A stretch of DNA of 64,000 nt from Tuctoria greenei (lineage: Eukaryota; Streptophyta; Magnoliopsida; Poales; Poaceae): assembly GCA_036927565.1 (NCBI GenBank), contig JAYESD010000001.1, positions 109,101,110 to 109,165,109 of the forward strand, read 5' to 3'. The notes under the pieces are model-generated. The model did no database searches. It was not told the origin of the DNA and worked only from the letters and a program-made list of their open reading frames with translations. Both the position numbers and the translations under genes were made by a program. Shown one piece after another: positions 37,078-48,363 of the stretch. Numbering within the stretch: the stretch's first letter is position 1; the number at the start of each line of letters is the position of its first letter.

Positions 37078-39479
37078 ATGGTGAACTCAGCTGCTGGATC
37101 ATCCAATGGTCATCCTGCTGTTCAAGCTGCTGGGGGCAATCCCTCCAATATGCAGCCACCAGTAGGAACCTCGGTTCCAGCTGGAGTCACACTTCCACCA
37201 CCGCCGCCTCCGCCAGCAAATCAAGCTGGGCAGCGCGATGGTTTACCGGCGTCAATCACTACGTCGGCGAATCATGACAACCCGGAACACGCGCTCCATG
37301 CAGCATGTGCTCTCCTTCAGCGCCCACCACCTCCGGATGCATCCCGGGATGCGCTGGAGCAGTGGAGGGCCGATGTGGAACACTTGGTTGCAGCAGCAGC
37401 TGACCGCATCAGTAACCAGGGTCCTCCTCCTTCAGGACGGGCTCCGTCGCAGCGACGGACCTTGTCTGGCAGACTTGGTCCGCACGTTTCCAACAACAGG
37501 AGACGTGCTGCGTCACAACAAGTGACGTCGTTGCCCTCCGGGGCGCGACGCACTCACACGGTATCAAGGCTTTCAACTCATGACCTCTGGGCGGAGCTTG
37601 ATCGCCGCTACCGTCAACAAGACGGCCGAGTCCATATCGAGCGTGCTCGTGAAAGACGAGAAGCTCAGGACATCCCTGCTCCTGATGGAGTAGGAGGAGG
37701 TTGTTCAACGCTGGCCATGCATCTATGTATGGTCAGGTGGCCACAGAAATTCCGGCCTCACCTGCCAGAGAAGTTTGACGGGACCGTTAATCCCGTCGAA
37801 TTTCTTCAGATTTACTTCACTGCTATCCTGGCAGCTGGAGGAAATGAGGCCGTAATGGCCAACTATTTTCCAGTGGCTTTAACTGGGACCGCCTGGTCCT
37901 GGTTTATGAGCCTTCCACCCAACTCCATCAACAGTTGGGAGGAGTTGTGCTGGCAGTTCACCGCCAACTTCGGGAGTTCATACACCCGACCAGGCACCGA
38001 ACTGGACCTTTTTGCAGTCGTGCAAAAAGGGGGAAAATCCTTGCGATCATTCATCCTGAGATTCTCTCAGGTACGAAACACTATCCCTTCTATCTCTAGT
38101 CTGTCATTGTGGCATTTAGACAGGGCATACGGGATAAGAAGATGTTGGAGAAACTGGCGATCAAGGAGATCACCAGTGTCACGGAACTCTTTAGCTTGGC
38201 TGACAAATGTGCCAGAGCTGCGGAGGGCCGTGAAATGCACTCCAAACCACCTCCGAAGGATCACAAGAAATCCTCCAAAAGCGAAGCCACTACCAAGAAG
38301 AAGAAAAAGACCAACGGCAAGAAGAAGCCGTCGGCCGGCGCATCTAATGTTGCAGCTGCTGCAGCTCTGGGTGGCCGGGGGCCACGCACCGAGAAGCGGC
38401 CTCGATCGTCTTCTGAAGACGGTGGCAAACCCAAGATGTGGTGTCCAATTCATAAGACGGACAACCACAGTTTGGAAGACTGCCGGGAGGTCCAAAACCT
38501 TGTCGAGCGCTACAACAAGCGCCGGGAAGAAGTTCCTTTCCGACAGAGGGAAGGAAAACAAAAAGTTGACGAAGCTCCGGCTGAAGAGGAGTTAGGTTTT
38601 CAGGATCCTAAAAAGGTCCTGAAGGCCGTCTACACCTCCGTCGACGATGATTCTGACGTCTCTGACAACGAGCGTCGGAAGACCACGAACACCATTTTTG
38701 GTGGATCATGGGACATCACCTCCAGCCGCGTCCTCAAGACTATGCGTCGGGACATGGCCGCTGTAGCTCCTACAGCCAGGGCGGAGCCTCATCGGAAGTG
38801 GATGGACACGGCCATCACTTTTGATGCTTCGGACTGCCCTCGATGCATGGTTGGAGCAGGCCAGTTACCTTTGATGGTATCTCCTACCATCAATAACATT
38901 CAGCTCCACCATGTTATGGTAGACGGAGGTTCGGGGCTGAACCTCATAAGCTTCGAAGCTTTTACCAAGCTTCAGCTCCGACCTTCGGATCTTCATCCCT
39001 CCCGACCTTTCTTCGGAGTAGGTACGGGAGCCATTACCCCACTCGGTGCTATTACTCTCCCCGTTACCTTCGGGAACCGGGAGCAGTATCGCACTGAGAA
39101 GTTGGTCTTTGACGTTGCTCAGATCAACTTACATTTAAACGCCATCTTGGGCAGGCCTACCTTGTACAAAATCATGGCAGCTCCTCATTATGGCTACTTG
39201 GTGTTAAAGATGCCAACACCAGTAGGTGTTCTCTGGATTCGCGGAGATCGCACTGCCGGAGTAACTGCTCTAGAAGAACTTCATGCGCTTACTACGGCGC
39301 AAGAGGAGGACTCCAGGCAGGAGCAAGCTCCAAAACCCCCGAGCATTCGTCAGCGAGGCTCGACTTCTGCACCTCGTGTGCAGTCAAGCGGCGACACCGA
39401 CATTCCGGTCAAAGTCGTCCAAATGGGTTCTGATGCCGCTCAGACCACCCGTATATCGGGTGGACTGAATGACAAATAG
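37078..39479 (+). pseudogene. gag: G1 gag and protease (single frameshift)
   Basis: Start at 37078 (MVNSAAGSSNGH). A Pro/Ala-rich N-terminus leads to a retrotransposon gag domain (FRPHLPEKFDGTVNPVEFLQ, GTAWSWFMSLPPNSINSWEEL) to about 38090. A small indel near 38095-38105 moves the frame. The second piece (38109-39479) continues gag, then a Lys-rich linker, a CHHC-like knuckle (CPIHKTDNHSLEDC), and protease with active site DGGSG at 38922-38936 and the ILGRPTLYK flap region. It ends at TAG 39477-39479, after which pol continues in the same frame. DGGS is normal for Tat protease. Confidence 0.88.
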
Positions 39480-40559
39480 GAACTCGCGCTCATCGCTTTC
39501 CTCCGGGCTAATGTCGACGTGTTTGCCTGGCAACCGTCACAAATGCCTGGGATCCCCAGGGAAGTGATTGAGCACAATCTGAAGATCTAGCCTGATGCCT
39601 GACCCGTGCATTAGAAGCCTCGGAAGCAATCCGTGGAGCGATAGAACTTCATTCGACAAGAACTGAAGAAGTTGCTCGAAGCTGGATTCATCCGAGAAGT
39701 CTTCCATCCAAAATGGATGGCAAACCCAGTCGTTGTGCCCAAGGCCGGTGGGAAGCTTCGGATGTGTATTGACTACACAACACTAAATAAGGCATGTCCA
39801 AAAGATCCATTCCCACTACCTAGAATAGATCAGATAGTAGATTTCACCTCCGGGTGTGAATTACTGTGTTTCCTAGACGCATATTCTGGGTATCATCAAA
39901 TCAGAATGTCTAGGGAAGATGAAGAGCATACCTCTTTCATCACAGTAGATGGATTGTACTGTTATACGGCCATGCCATTTGGTCTCAAGAATGCAGCTTC
40001 AACTTTTGTACGAGCTATGTGCAAAACTTTTGAAGAACTCATTAGAAACATAGTGGAAGTGTACGTCGATGACATCATGGTCAAGGTCAAGAACAAGGAG
40101 TCACTCCTTGACACCTTGCAGGCTGTCTTTGACAAGCTACGGGTCACCCGCACAAAGCTAAACCCAGATAAGTGTGTCTTTGGGGTTAGCTCTGAAAAAC
40201 TTCTTGGTTTCCTGGTAAGTCACCGGGGCATAGAAGCTAATCCGGCGAAGATCAAAGCCATTGAAGACATGCGGCCACCAGCCCGCATCAAGGATGTCCA
40301 AAAGCTGACTGGATGTCTAGCAGCCCTCAGCCAGTTCATTTCAAGATTGGCGGAACGGGCACTTCCCTTCTTCAAGTTATTGAGGAAGTCCGGACCATTC
40401 CAATGGTCTGAAGAAGCAGAAAAGGCGTTCTAGGAGCTAAAACAGTTCCTCACCACCCTACCAACTCTGGTAGCTCCGAACCCTGTTGAGCCTTTGCTGC
40501 TTTACATTTCAGCAACTGACGAAGTCGTCAGTATGCTCCAGGTTGCGGAGAGACCATAA
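39480..40559 (+). pseudogene. pol: G1 reverse transcriptase (nonsense only)
   Basis: Same frame as the second gag piece. RT motifs are RMCIDYTTLNKACPKDPFPLPR, FLDAYSGYHQI, MPFGLKNAASTF and YVDD (40062-40073), then LGFLVSHRGIEANPAKIKAI and the start of the connection/RNase H region (LLYISATDE). Stops: TAG 39588, TGA 39600, TAG 39612, TAG 39642, TAG 40431, TAA 40557. No frameshift is needed across the domain. It would copy element RNA into DNA within the particle. Confidence 0.9.
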
Positions 40560-40575
40560 CTATCCCATACTTAGG

Positions 40576-40820
40576 AATCCAGACCCCTCCAGGAGGGTCC
40601 GGAGGTTCCTGAAAGCAAGTCTGGGTCCCACTTCCCAGACTTGAGTCCACAAGAAGCTACTTCAGAAGACCCAGACCCCTCCGGGAGGGTCCAGGTCGCT
40701 TCTGAAGAAGCTCCAGGTCCCTCCAGCAAGGACCCGGAGGTCTCCGAAGAAGGTCCGGATTCCTCCGGGAGGATCCGGGTCAATGAAGAGGAAGCTCTGG
40801 GCCCCTCTGGGAGGGTCCAG
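40576..40820 (+). repeat. In-frame palindromic tandem array inside G1 pol
   Basis: Five copies of a GC-rich core like GACCCCTCCGGGAGGGTCC lie at 40582-40600, 40674-40692, 40717-40735, 40757-40776 and 40800-40818; the last four are 40-43 bases apart. Another inverted repeat (GTCTGGG/CCCAGAC) lies near 40618-40641. It encodes Ser/Pro/Glu/Gly-rich repeats such as DPSGRVQVASEEAPGPSS and sits where the family normally has a short linker before QRPVYIISEVL. The frame is the same on both sides, so about 80 codons were added in phase. Confidence 0.8.
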
Positions 40821-41630
40821 ACCATCCAGCGCCCAGTGTACATCATCAGTGAAGTACTTCATGACGCCATGACTCGATACCTAGAGGTGCATAAGCTGCT
40901 CTATGCAGTTCTTATCGCCTCCAGGAAGCTTCGCCATTACTTCCAAGCTCACAAGATTTCAGTGGTGACTTCTTACCCACTTCGAGCAATCTTGCATAAT
41001 CCCAATTCAACTGGGAATATTGCAAAGTGCACAGCGGAATTGGTCGAATTCGATCTCGAATTCATTCCAAGGCAAGCAATCAAGAGTCAAGCATTGGCGG
41101 ATTTCGTGGCGGAATGGACTCCCTCTCCATCAAACCCTAGGGGCCCCAGTGAGCAGAAGCCGGAACACAAGGCTCCAGTCTTCACCGAGCCTCACTGGAC
41201 CCTCTATTTCGACGGCTCCATGCAAAAGCAGGGGGTCGGAGCTGGAATCCTTCTCCTCGCACCAACTGGGGAGAAGGTAAAATACATGGTACACCTTGAG
41301 TTCAAGGCGACCAACAACATGGCGGAGTACGAAGCACTCATCTACGGAATAAAGGTGGCACTATCATACGACGTCAAGCAGCTGCTGGTCAAGGGAGATT
41401 CACAGCTCATCATTAAGCAAGTGAAGGGTGAATGCTCCTGCAACAATCTTCAGCTAGCTGCTTACCTCCTTGAAGTCCAGAGGCTTCAGAAGGACTTCAA
41501 AGTCCCAAACCTCCACCACGTCCAGCGTGTACACAACGCTGAAGCCGACGAACTCTCGACAAAAGCGTCAACTGGAGCACCAGCTCCTGACGAAACTTTT
41601 GTCCAAAGGTTGTCAAAACCCACAACTTAG
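40821..41630 (+). pseudogene. pol: G1 RNase H remainder and archaeal-type RNase H
   Basis: QRPVYIISEVLHDAMTRYLEVHKLLYAVLIASRKL ends the first RNase H. A second domain begins near 41190: LYFDGSMQKQGVGAGI (first Asp 41211-41213), NNMAEYEALIYGIKVAL (Glu), KGDSQLIIKQVKGE (Asp) and NAEADELS (last Asp). All four acidic positions are present. It would remove RNA from the hybrid and process primers. It ends at TAG 41628-41630; the frame then stays open into integrase. Confidence 0.88.
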
Positions 41631-43022
41631 TCTACTGAACTGAGTGAAGGGGGCGATATCAGCATCCCAAAGCTGACGGCCCCGATGGCCCTGTTACCAT
41701 GGCAGCCATCAAGGGTCGTAAGTGCTGTCGGAAGCTCCGAGCAACCCAGCACGCAAGACTCAAATGCTCAAGTTAGCTCTGATGCATGGATTTCGGAGAT
41801 CCGGAGCTACTTGAAAGACAACATTCTTCCTGACGATGATGTGTCCGCTGACCGGATAGTCAGATTGGCTAAAAGATACACGTTGGTAGAAGGGGATCTC
41901 TACCGGCGCGATGCCAACGACGTCCTAATGCGTTGCATCACAAGGGAAGAAGGTTGCGAGCTCCTCGCAGAAATCCATGGAGGCGAGTGTGGGAACCACG
42001 CGTCTTCCCGCACGTTGGTCGGTAAAGCCTTCCGGCATGGCTTCTACTGGCCTACAACACTCCAGGATGCAACTGAGCTGGTGAAGAAATGCAAAGCATG
42101 TCAATTTCATGCAAAGCAAATTCACACACCGGATCAGCCTCTACAAATGATACCTCCTACATGGCCCTTCGCTGTGTGGGGGATGGACATCTTGGGACCT
42201 TTCCCATGAGCCGTCGGAGGTTACAAGTTCCTGTATGTCGCCATTGACAAGTTCACCAAGTGGCCGGAAGCAACTCCAGTTATGATAATAAACAAGCAAT
42301 CTGCTATCAACTTTTTGCAGTCCATTGTATGCAGATTTGGAGTCCCAAGCAAAATCATTACTGATAACAGGACCCAATTCACAAGCTCTGCATTTCAAGG
42401 ATATTGCAAAGACCTCGACATTCAAGTTTGCTACGCCTCCGTAGCTCACCCGGCAAGCAATGGCCAGGCCGAGAGAGCAAATGCTGAAATCCTTAAAGGA
42501 CTGAAAATGCGCACCTATGAGCGCTTGAAAAAACATGGAGCCAACTGGATTGAAGAGCTTCCGCCCACTCTATGGGCCAACAGGACAACTCCGAACCGGT
42601 CAACTGGAGAGACACCCTTCTTCCTGGTGTACGGAGCTGAAGCAATCCTTCCTCCGAAAATCACCTTGGGGTCACTCCGGGTCCGAAACTTCGACGAAGC
42701 CACGCAGGACCAGCTCCGGCGTGAAGACCTAGACCTCCTTGAGGAGGGAAGGTGCCAAACAGCTGTTCGGAATGCCCGATACCGCCAAGCCCTTCGGCGC
42801 TATCATCAGCGGCATGTACACAACCGACAGCTCGAGTAAGGCGATCTGGTGCTACGGAGAATACAATCCAGAGAAGGGTTAAACAAACTCTCCCCCAGCT
42901 GGGAGGGACCCTTCCGAGTGATTAAAGTATCCCGTCCCGGAAGCGTTCGCTTGGCTACCGAGGATGGGACACTTCTCCCAAATCCTTGGAATATTGAGGA
43001 CCTCCGTAAGTTCTACACTTAA
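41631..43022 (+). pseudogene. pol: G1 integrase (two in-frame stops)
   Basis: Same frame again. An N-terminal zinc domain (ECGNHASSRTLVGKAFRHGFYWP, CKACQFHAKQ) is followed by a catalytic core with WGMDILGPFP (first Asp), IITDNRTQFTSSAF (second Asp) and SNGQAERANAEI (Glu). The C-terminal part (LRKFYT) ends at TAA 43020-43022 and has no chromodomain, as expected for Tat. Stops within: TGA 42207 and TAA 42837. Apart from these it looks complete. Confidence 0.9.
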
Positions 43023-43750
43023 TATCACGGAGGTGAGTTTGTAGTAACTCGAGGTGTATGTTATAGAGTCATTGTATGGAGTCGGGTAGTTCCTCCGGGA
43101 GAACAGCTGGACCTTTCCCGGAAGGTCCGCAAAGTTCATGCAACACTTGTCACAGTCTCAGGACTAAAAGTGTGGCTAGCTACCCTGGGTCAAACGAGAA
43201 ATTAAACACGCTTAGCCTGGTTCCATACCCTAAGAGTGTACTTGTTTCCCCTATACCCCGGACCTATAATGAAAGGCATCTTCATGTGAAATAGACTCCA
43301 CGTGCATTTATTTTGTACATGCTCAACATTTTTTAAGTTTCTCTTTCTTGTCTATAACAAAGTTGTGCAATTCTTAAGAAATTTTAGTTCGACCAGTTCA
43401 TGTACAATCCGAGCTGTATTGTCAATTCTTTTGGATTCAAATATTGTTCATGGCCCACTCACCTGAATGCCGCCAAGCCAATCTAGGGCCGGAGTGTGCT
43501 ATCGACTTAGCCTGGTCAAGCACCCTAAGTACGCCTCTCTACCTACACCCCAGCAGGCCGAAGTAAGGCGGGTCCAAGTACAATTGGATCTAGAAGAAAG
43601 AAGGCAATGCATTTGGTTGTATTCAGAATCGTGTTTGACCTAAAACTTTCTTGGGAATCGTAAGCCGCGAGGAAGTTATAGGCAAGGAGCGAATTTTACA
43701 ATTTTTCTTGGCTTCAGTGTGCAGGAAAAATAAAGAATCCACGTTGATGG
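43023..43750 (+). other. G1 spacer after pol, no gene
   Basis: About 730 bases following the pol stop. It contains CTCCGGGA and GGTCC words near 43090-43125 and no frame with a motif. Confidence 0.6.
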
Positions 43751-43758
43751 AGAAAAGC

Positions 43759-44069
43759 CAGAGCTAACAAAGCTCTGACCCCCCCTAGGTGGCTTGTGAT
43801 CGATGTTAAACATTGAAAATGAGCATTACCGGAGCAACCAAGCTCCGGTAAAGCTAGGGGGGCCAGCCGTCGACGCAGAATAAAAGATGGTGAGAAGACC
43901 CCACAAGCGGAGTCTGCTGCCGATAAACTACGCGTTGGCAAAGGTCACTGCCCGAGCTACTAAGCTCCAGCACCCCAGAGGGCTAACTATCGATGCTCTA
44001 CGCGTTGATAGGGATTATTGCCAGAGCTACTGAGCTCCGACGATAGTCAATGCTGGAGCTTCTGAGCTC
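43759..44069. repeat. Cluster of five GAGCT...AGCTC hairpins in G1
   Basis: Inverted repeats at 43759-43777 (7-bp arms), 43827-43850 (9-bp arms, TACCGGAGC/GCTCCGGTA), 43954-43967, 44024-44037 and 44056-44069 (5-bp arms each). Loops are 4 to 6 bases. They lie between the 3' end of pol and the 3' end of the antisense gene, where the two convergent transcripts would end. Confidence 0.75.
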
Positions 44070-44341
44070 TGACAACCTCAGGGGGCCTTCACTATCGAAG
44101 ACTTCAGACCTGCATTCTACAAGTTCGAAGCAAACAAGTCTTCAACAAAATACAATATCCTCTTGGTACATGTTCACAGTCAAATTGTGTACATCTACCA
44201 AGGGGCCAAGTGAAGACAAAAGTGTTGAAGACAAAAAATGAAATTCATTAACAAATTGTGGATTTCATTCATCTGGAGACAAGGGATTACAAAATTGGGG
44301 AAGAAAAAGAGAGAATACAATTGGGAGCTACAGAGATGGTC

Positions 44342-47300
44342 CTAAACCCTATGGAAGAACTGGGCGACTTTCTGAGCAACCTCCGACACGTTGGCTCGGG
44401 TGGCTTCACCTTCTCCTTCGACGGGACCTTCAAGCACCGGGTCCAGAGGAAATTGGGGATCCCGGCTTGTGTAGCACGTCAGCACATATTCTGCGACGTT
44501 CTTCGCCAGGGACTGCCCCTCAACCTCCAACTGGTCCGCGATGACGTCACCCACCTTGGAGAGTTTGTTACCCGCTGAGCTCAACGCCTACAACGCCAGG
44601 TCCGACTCCGGCTCCGGATCATCCGGACGCACGGGACTGAAGCCCATTGGTGTCAGCGTGTCGTTGGCTTTGCTCAGGAACTCCCAAATCTGTAGGGAGT
44701 CCGCAGTCCTCAAGCCCTTCAGTTCCTCCAAGGATCCTTTGGCCGCCGCCAGTTCAGAATTCTCACGAGCAAGGCGCTCAACCTCTTTGGCATTTTGCTG
44801 AATCTTTTCAGCAACATGCTTCTCGAGTTTTCTGAGCTCCTCCTCCCAGAGATAGATCTTGTTCTTGCGGTCAACCAGGTCCTTCTCCCTGCCCCTAACT
44901 TTCTTCTCCCTGGAAGCGATGGCACACTCTTGCTGGTAGAGTTCCTGCCCTCGCACCCAGGCCATCTCCTCCTCCTCAACGCAACGCTCCTCCAATTTCT
45001 TGGCGCTTTCCCGAGGCCCTTGTCAGCCAGAGCCACCTTTTCGGCGAGCTCCTCCTCCCTCTTTAGGACGTCATCCCACAGCTCTAGGAGTTTTTGCTCT
45101 GCGTCTTCGAGCCTCTTCTCCCTCTCCTCTAGTGCCTCCCGGCGCTTGATGGGAGTAGTGTTAATGGCTTCAAGGCTTTCTTGGCGATCATCAGCCGCAA
45201 TATTAGCTACCTTGGTCTACTCATAAATGGCCCGGGATTGAGCGTCGAGGGCACGAGTCAAGCTCTCCCTATCATCCAATAATTTGCCCTAGTATTCCAG
45301 GCGGACCTTCTCCTGTTTGATCCACTCCATGTCGTCTGGTAGCCTCGACTGCGCCAGCTTGTTCTCGAAGTAGAGCCGGTTACGCCATCACCTAAGGGTT
45401 TGGCGCTCCTCTTCAAGAGCCTTGCTGTCGTGGTAGAACGCCAGTTGGACTTGACACAGACTGGAGCAAGCGTCGTCAATGGACAACGATAGGGGAATAG
45501 GGTCCGGACCTGCTGGGGTCTCCTCCGCTGGTTCCAGCGGGTTCTCTCTTACAAAAACCGGGTCCCACTCCACAAGAGTGGTCCCTTGAGCCTCCGTGGA
45601 ACTAGGGACGTCCTCTGGGATAGCCTCAGTCGCCACCAAGGAGGGTCCCGCAGAAGAAGTTTCGACCTCCAGAAGTGGTTCCGAAGGCCCTGCCGTCAGG
45701 TCTTCATTTGCCCCCTCAGGCAGGGGGCCAGTGACTTCATCTGGGCACCCTGGCCCAGCAGCAGGCACCTCCGCCGTCATCACTTCCGGAGCTGGGGCAA
45801 CTTCAGGCTCCGGCCTGGGATCCTCCTCCGCTGGTGGCTCGGGTGGTGGCACCTCGACCACCATGGGTTCGAGTGCTGATGCCTCCGCAACAACCAGCCC
45901 TGAGGCCAGAGCTTCAACCTCAACCGCCTCAGGCGCCAGAAGGTCTTCAGTGGCAACCGGCTCTGAGGCCGGAGCTTCGGAGGTAGCCGGCTCAACTGCC
46001 GGGACTTCCTCAACTTCCAGCTAAACCGCTGGAGCTTCGACAATTTCTGGCTCTGGGGCCGGAATCATTGCTTCCTCCAGCTCAACGGCCGAAGCTTCCA
46101 TCATCTCAGCATCAAGACCCAGGGCTTCAACCTCCGGGACAGGTGCCGCTAGCGCATATTCTCTCATGTGGTCCGACACTACCACGGGAGTCTCAGGGGA
46201 TGAGTCGAGGTCCATGACCACGACAGCTGCCGCCGGAGCTGCCGCAGCTTCAGCCACCAATTGGGGCGGCACCGGGACAGGAGCAGAAGCCTCCGCCCTC
46301 ACAGCTTCAGCTACTGTGGCTGAGGGTGGAGCCCCACTCCTCTTCTTGCGGACGATGCAGACAATGGATGAAGAAACTGACAAAAACGGTTATTACAACA
46401 AAACAACTGTCTAAGGTAAAGATTAAAAAGTACCTCGGAAGGCTTCCGCACCAGCTTGCATGGAATCTCTTTCCCGAGCGTTCTGGACTGACCATAGCCG
46501 TCGCCGGTGTGGTAGCTCCAGAAGGCCCCCTGGAACTTGTTGCAGCCATGGGCATTTCCTTAGTCGAGGCCCCCCTCGACGGGAAGGACCTCTGGACCTA
46601 GAGGCCTCAACTGGCCCTGGTGCTATAGTCACATGCCCGGAGCGAGCACCCCGATAAGACGCTGCTGCAGGTACAGTCGCCGCAGTCGTAGAAGACCTCC
46701 CCGTCCGGGGAGAAGGAGCCGTTGTAGAGGAAGCAGGCCTGACGGACCTTCCGTCGGCATGCTTCAGTTTCCTCTTCCGGCTCGAGGGTTCGGTCGCCGG
46801 CTCCTTGCCCTTGCCGACGACTTCGGTCCTTGGCTTTGAGGCAGGGTCGGAGCCACCTTCAGAAGCCCCAGGGATCACCACCCTGGAGGTCGATCTTCTC
46901 TCGATGACACCAAGGTCGTCAAGCACTAGCATCGTCCACCGGAGCTCCCTATTGAACTCTACTTCCATGTTCAGAGGGAGGAAAGCTGGTGGCGGGGTCA
47001 AGTCATCACCCGCGACGTTGATGCCATACTGGAACTTCTTGAAATGAAACTCCAAGGTCGCCCCCCCCCCATGTTGGACTTCAGCCCGGTCTCGACCCGG
47101 TCATCGTCCATCACACTGTTGAGGGCGCAAGCGAGTTTTTCTCTCCTCTTCAGCGGTGCCCACCTGTTGACCAGGAAATTGCAAAATACCACCCGAGGAG
47201 TTAATACTCCTTCCACACACTGGCGGGTCCTGGTCAGAGCAGGGTTGAAGGCATCCGACAACAACGGAGCTTCACTCCAGACTGCAGTGTCGATGTTGGG

Positions 47301-47862
47301 GAGGCCTTCGGGCAGCTCCAGCTTCTCGTGCTCCTCCACCCGGATGACTATCCAGTCCTTCATTCCAATCATCCCACTTTCCAGAGGGAAACGACTGGAG
47401 GTACTTGAATGGACACTTCTTGCACTTCACGAAGTAGTAGAAGCCAAGGTACTCATTACTCCTTCCAGTGGTATGGACAGTGAAGAAGGTCCAGAAAAGC
47501 TCAATGCAGGGGGATGCCCACCCACATTTCGCAGAAGTGGACGAAGACAGACACTAGAAGAATGGAGTGGGGGCCAAGGTGGTACAGCTGCAGACCCATA
47601 GAAGTCTAGCAGCATCAAGAAAAAAGGAGGAAAAAGGTGGGATCAAGCCCACCATGGCGTACGAAGAGAAGTACACCATCTCGCCGGCGTGCTCCTTCTC
47701 GAACGGGAGCTCCCCACCGATGCGAACAAGGCGGTTGAAGAAGTCCGAGGACCATCCCATGAGGGCTCGGACCTTCTTCAAGTCACCTTCGGTCTTCAAG
47801 CGGCTCTCGCGGAGACCCAACTCCATCGCAGCACAGCAAGGTAAGAGAGGAAAAGCAAGCAC
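44342..47862 (-). pseudogene. Antisense passenger gene of G1 (PF04195-like N-terminus, coiled-coil C-terminus)
   Basis: The minus-strand order is: 47862-47554 (start of a conserved domain, SSDFFNRLVRIGGELPFEKEHAGEMVYF); 47372-46998 (MKDWIVIRVEEHEKLELPEGLP, LACALNSVMDDD); 47055-46423 (basic SSRKRKLKH, a possible nuclear signal); 46383-45388 (Ala/Pro/Glu-rich, acidic); and about 45380-44588 (long coiled coil, REKDLVDRKNKIYLWEEELR), ending near 44342. I recognise the first part as like Pfam PF04195 (putative gypsy-type transposon domain); this is from memory. A frameshift at a nine-C run (47062-47070) and others near 47560, 46400 and 45000 break it, unless some are introns. Function unknown. Confidence 0.65.
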
Positions 47863-48125
47863 AAGTTTGGGAGTTCAAGCACAAGATCAGATGAGAGGCG
47901 TAAAGAACCCCAGATGGTGCGCACTTTCCTTCTTAAGTAAGCCTCCGCAATGCTCGGATGGAAACCACAGGGAAGCCGAAGATACTATTCAAAAATTTCA
48001 CCCTGCCGATGACAAGAGGGCCCGGGACCACCCCGACGATCAAGTCGAGGTTCTTACCTAGGCGAACGGTTGTCATCATGTAAGGCGGGAAGCCCGAAGG
48101 CGGCGGCCTGACAAGGGGCGCGGAA

Positions 48126-48146
48126 CCGATACGATTTTCGTATCGG
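48126..48146. promoter_or_regulatory. Perfect 9-bp inverted repeat upstream of the antisense gene
   Basis: Arms CCGATACGA (48126-48134) and TCGTATCGG (48138-48146) around TTT. It lies about 265 bases upstream of the first antisense frame (47862) and about 220 before the 3' LTR. It could be a protein-binding palindrome or RNA stem; position alone suggests a link to the antisense transcript. Confidence 0.45.
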
Positions 48147-48334
48147 AAACCGGCGACCTTCAATTGCGTGAGATCTGCACGCTAAAGATCTCATTTGCCG
48201 CACCCGAGATACGCCACGCGGCGAGGATTTAACTCCAAAACTATCACCAACGGTACATCTAAAGACCTTTGAAGACTCGGCTCAAAAGTCGAAGGATGGA
48301 CCCACCTCCGGCGGAATGACTTCACCCAAGGGGT

Positions 48335-48363
48335 CTTCCCCAGAGGTGGGCCCAGGGGGCCAC
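48335..48363 (+). other. Polypurine tract region of G1
   Basis: AGAGGTGGGCCCAGGGGGCC precedes the 3' LTR start at 48364. The tract is interrupted by pyrimidines and so weaker than a usual PPT. Confidence 0.6.

Noticed and set aside
38067..38561. 164-aa minus-strand ORF opposite G1 gag
   Set aside because: Shadow of the well-supported sense gag frame with its zinc knuckle.
45596..46024. Plus-strand Ser/Gly/Thr-rich ORF opposite the antisense gene
   Set aside because: Mirror of the Ala/Pro/Glu-rich antisense frame; the repeat-like composition is a by-product.
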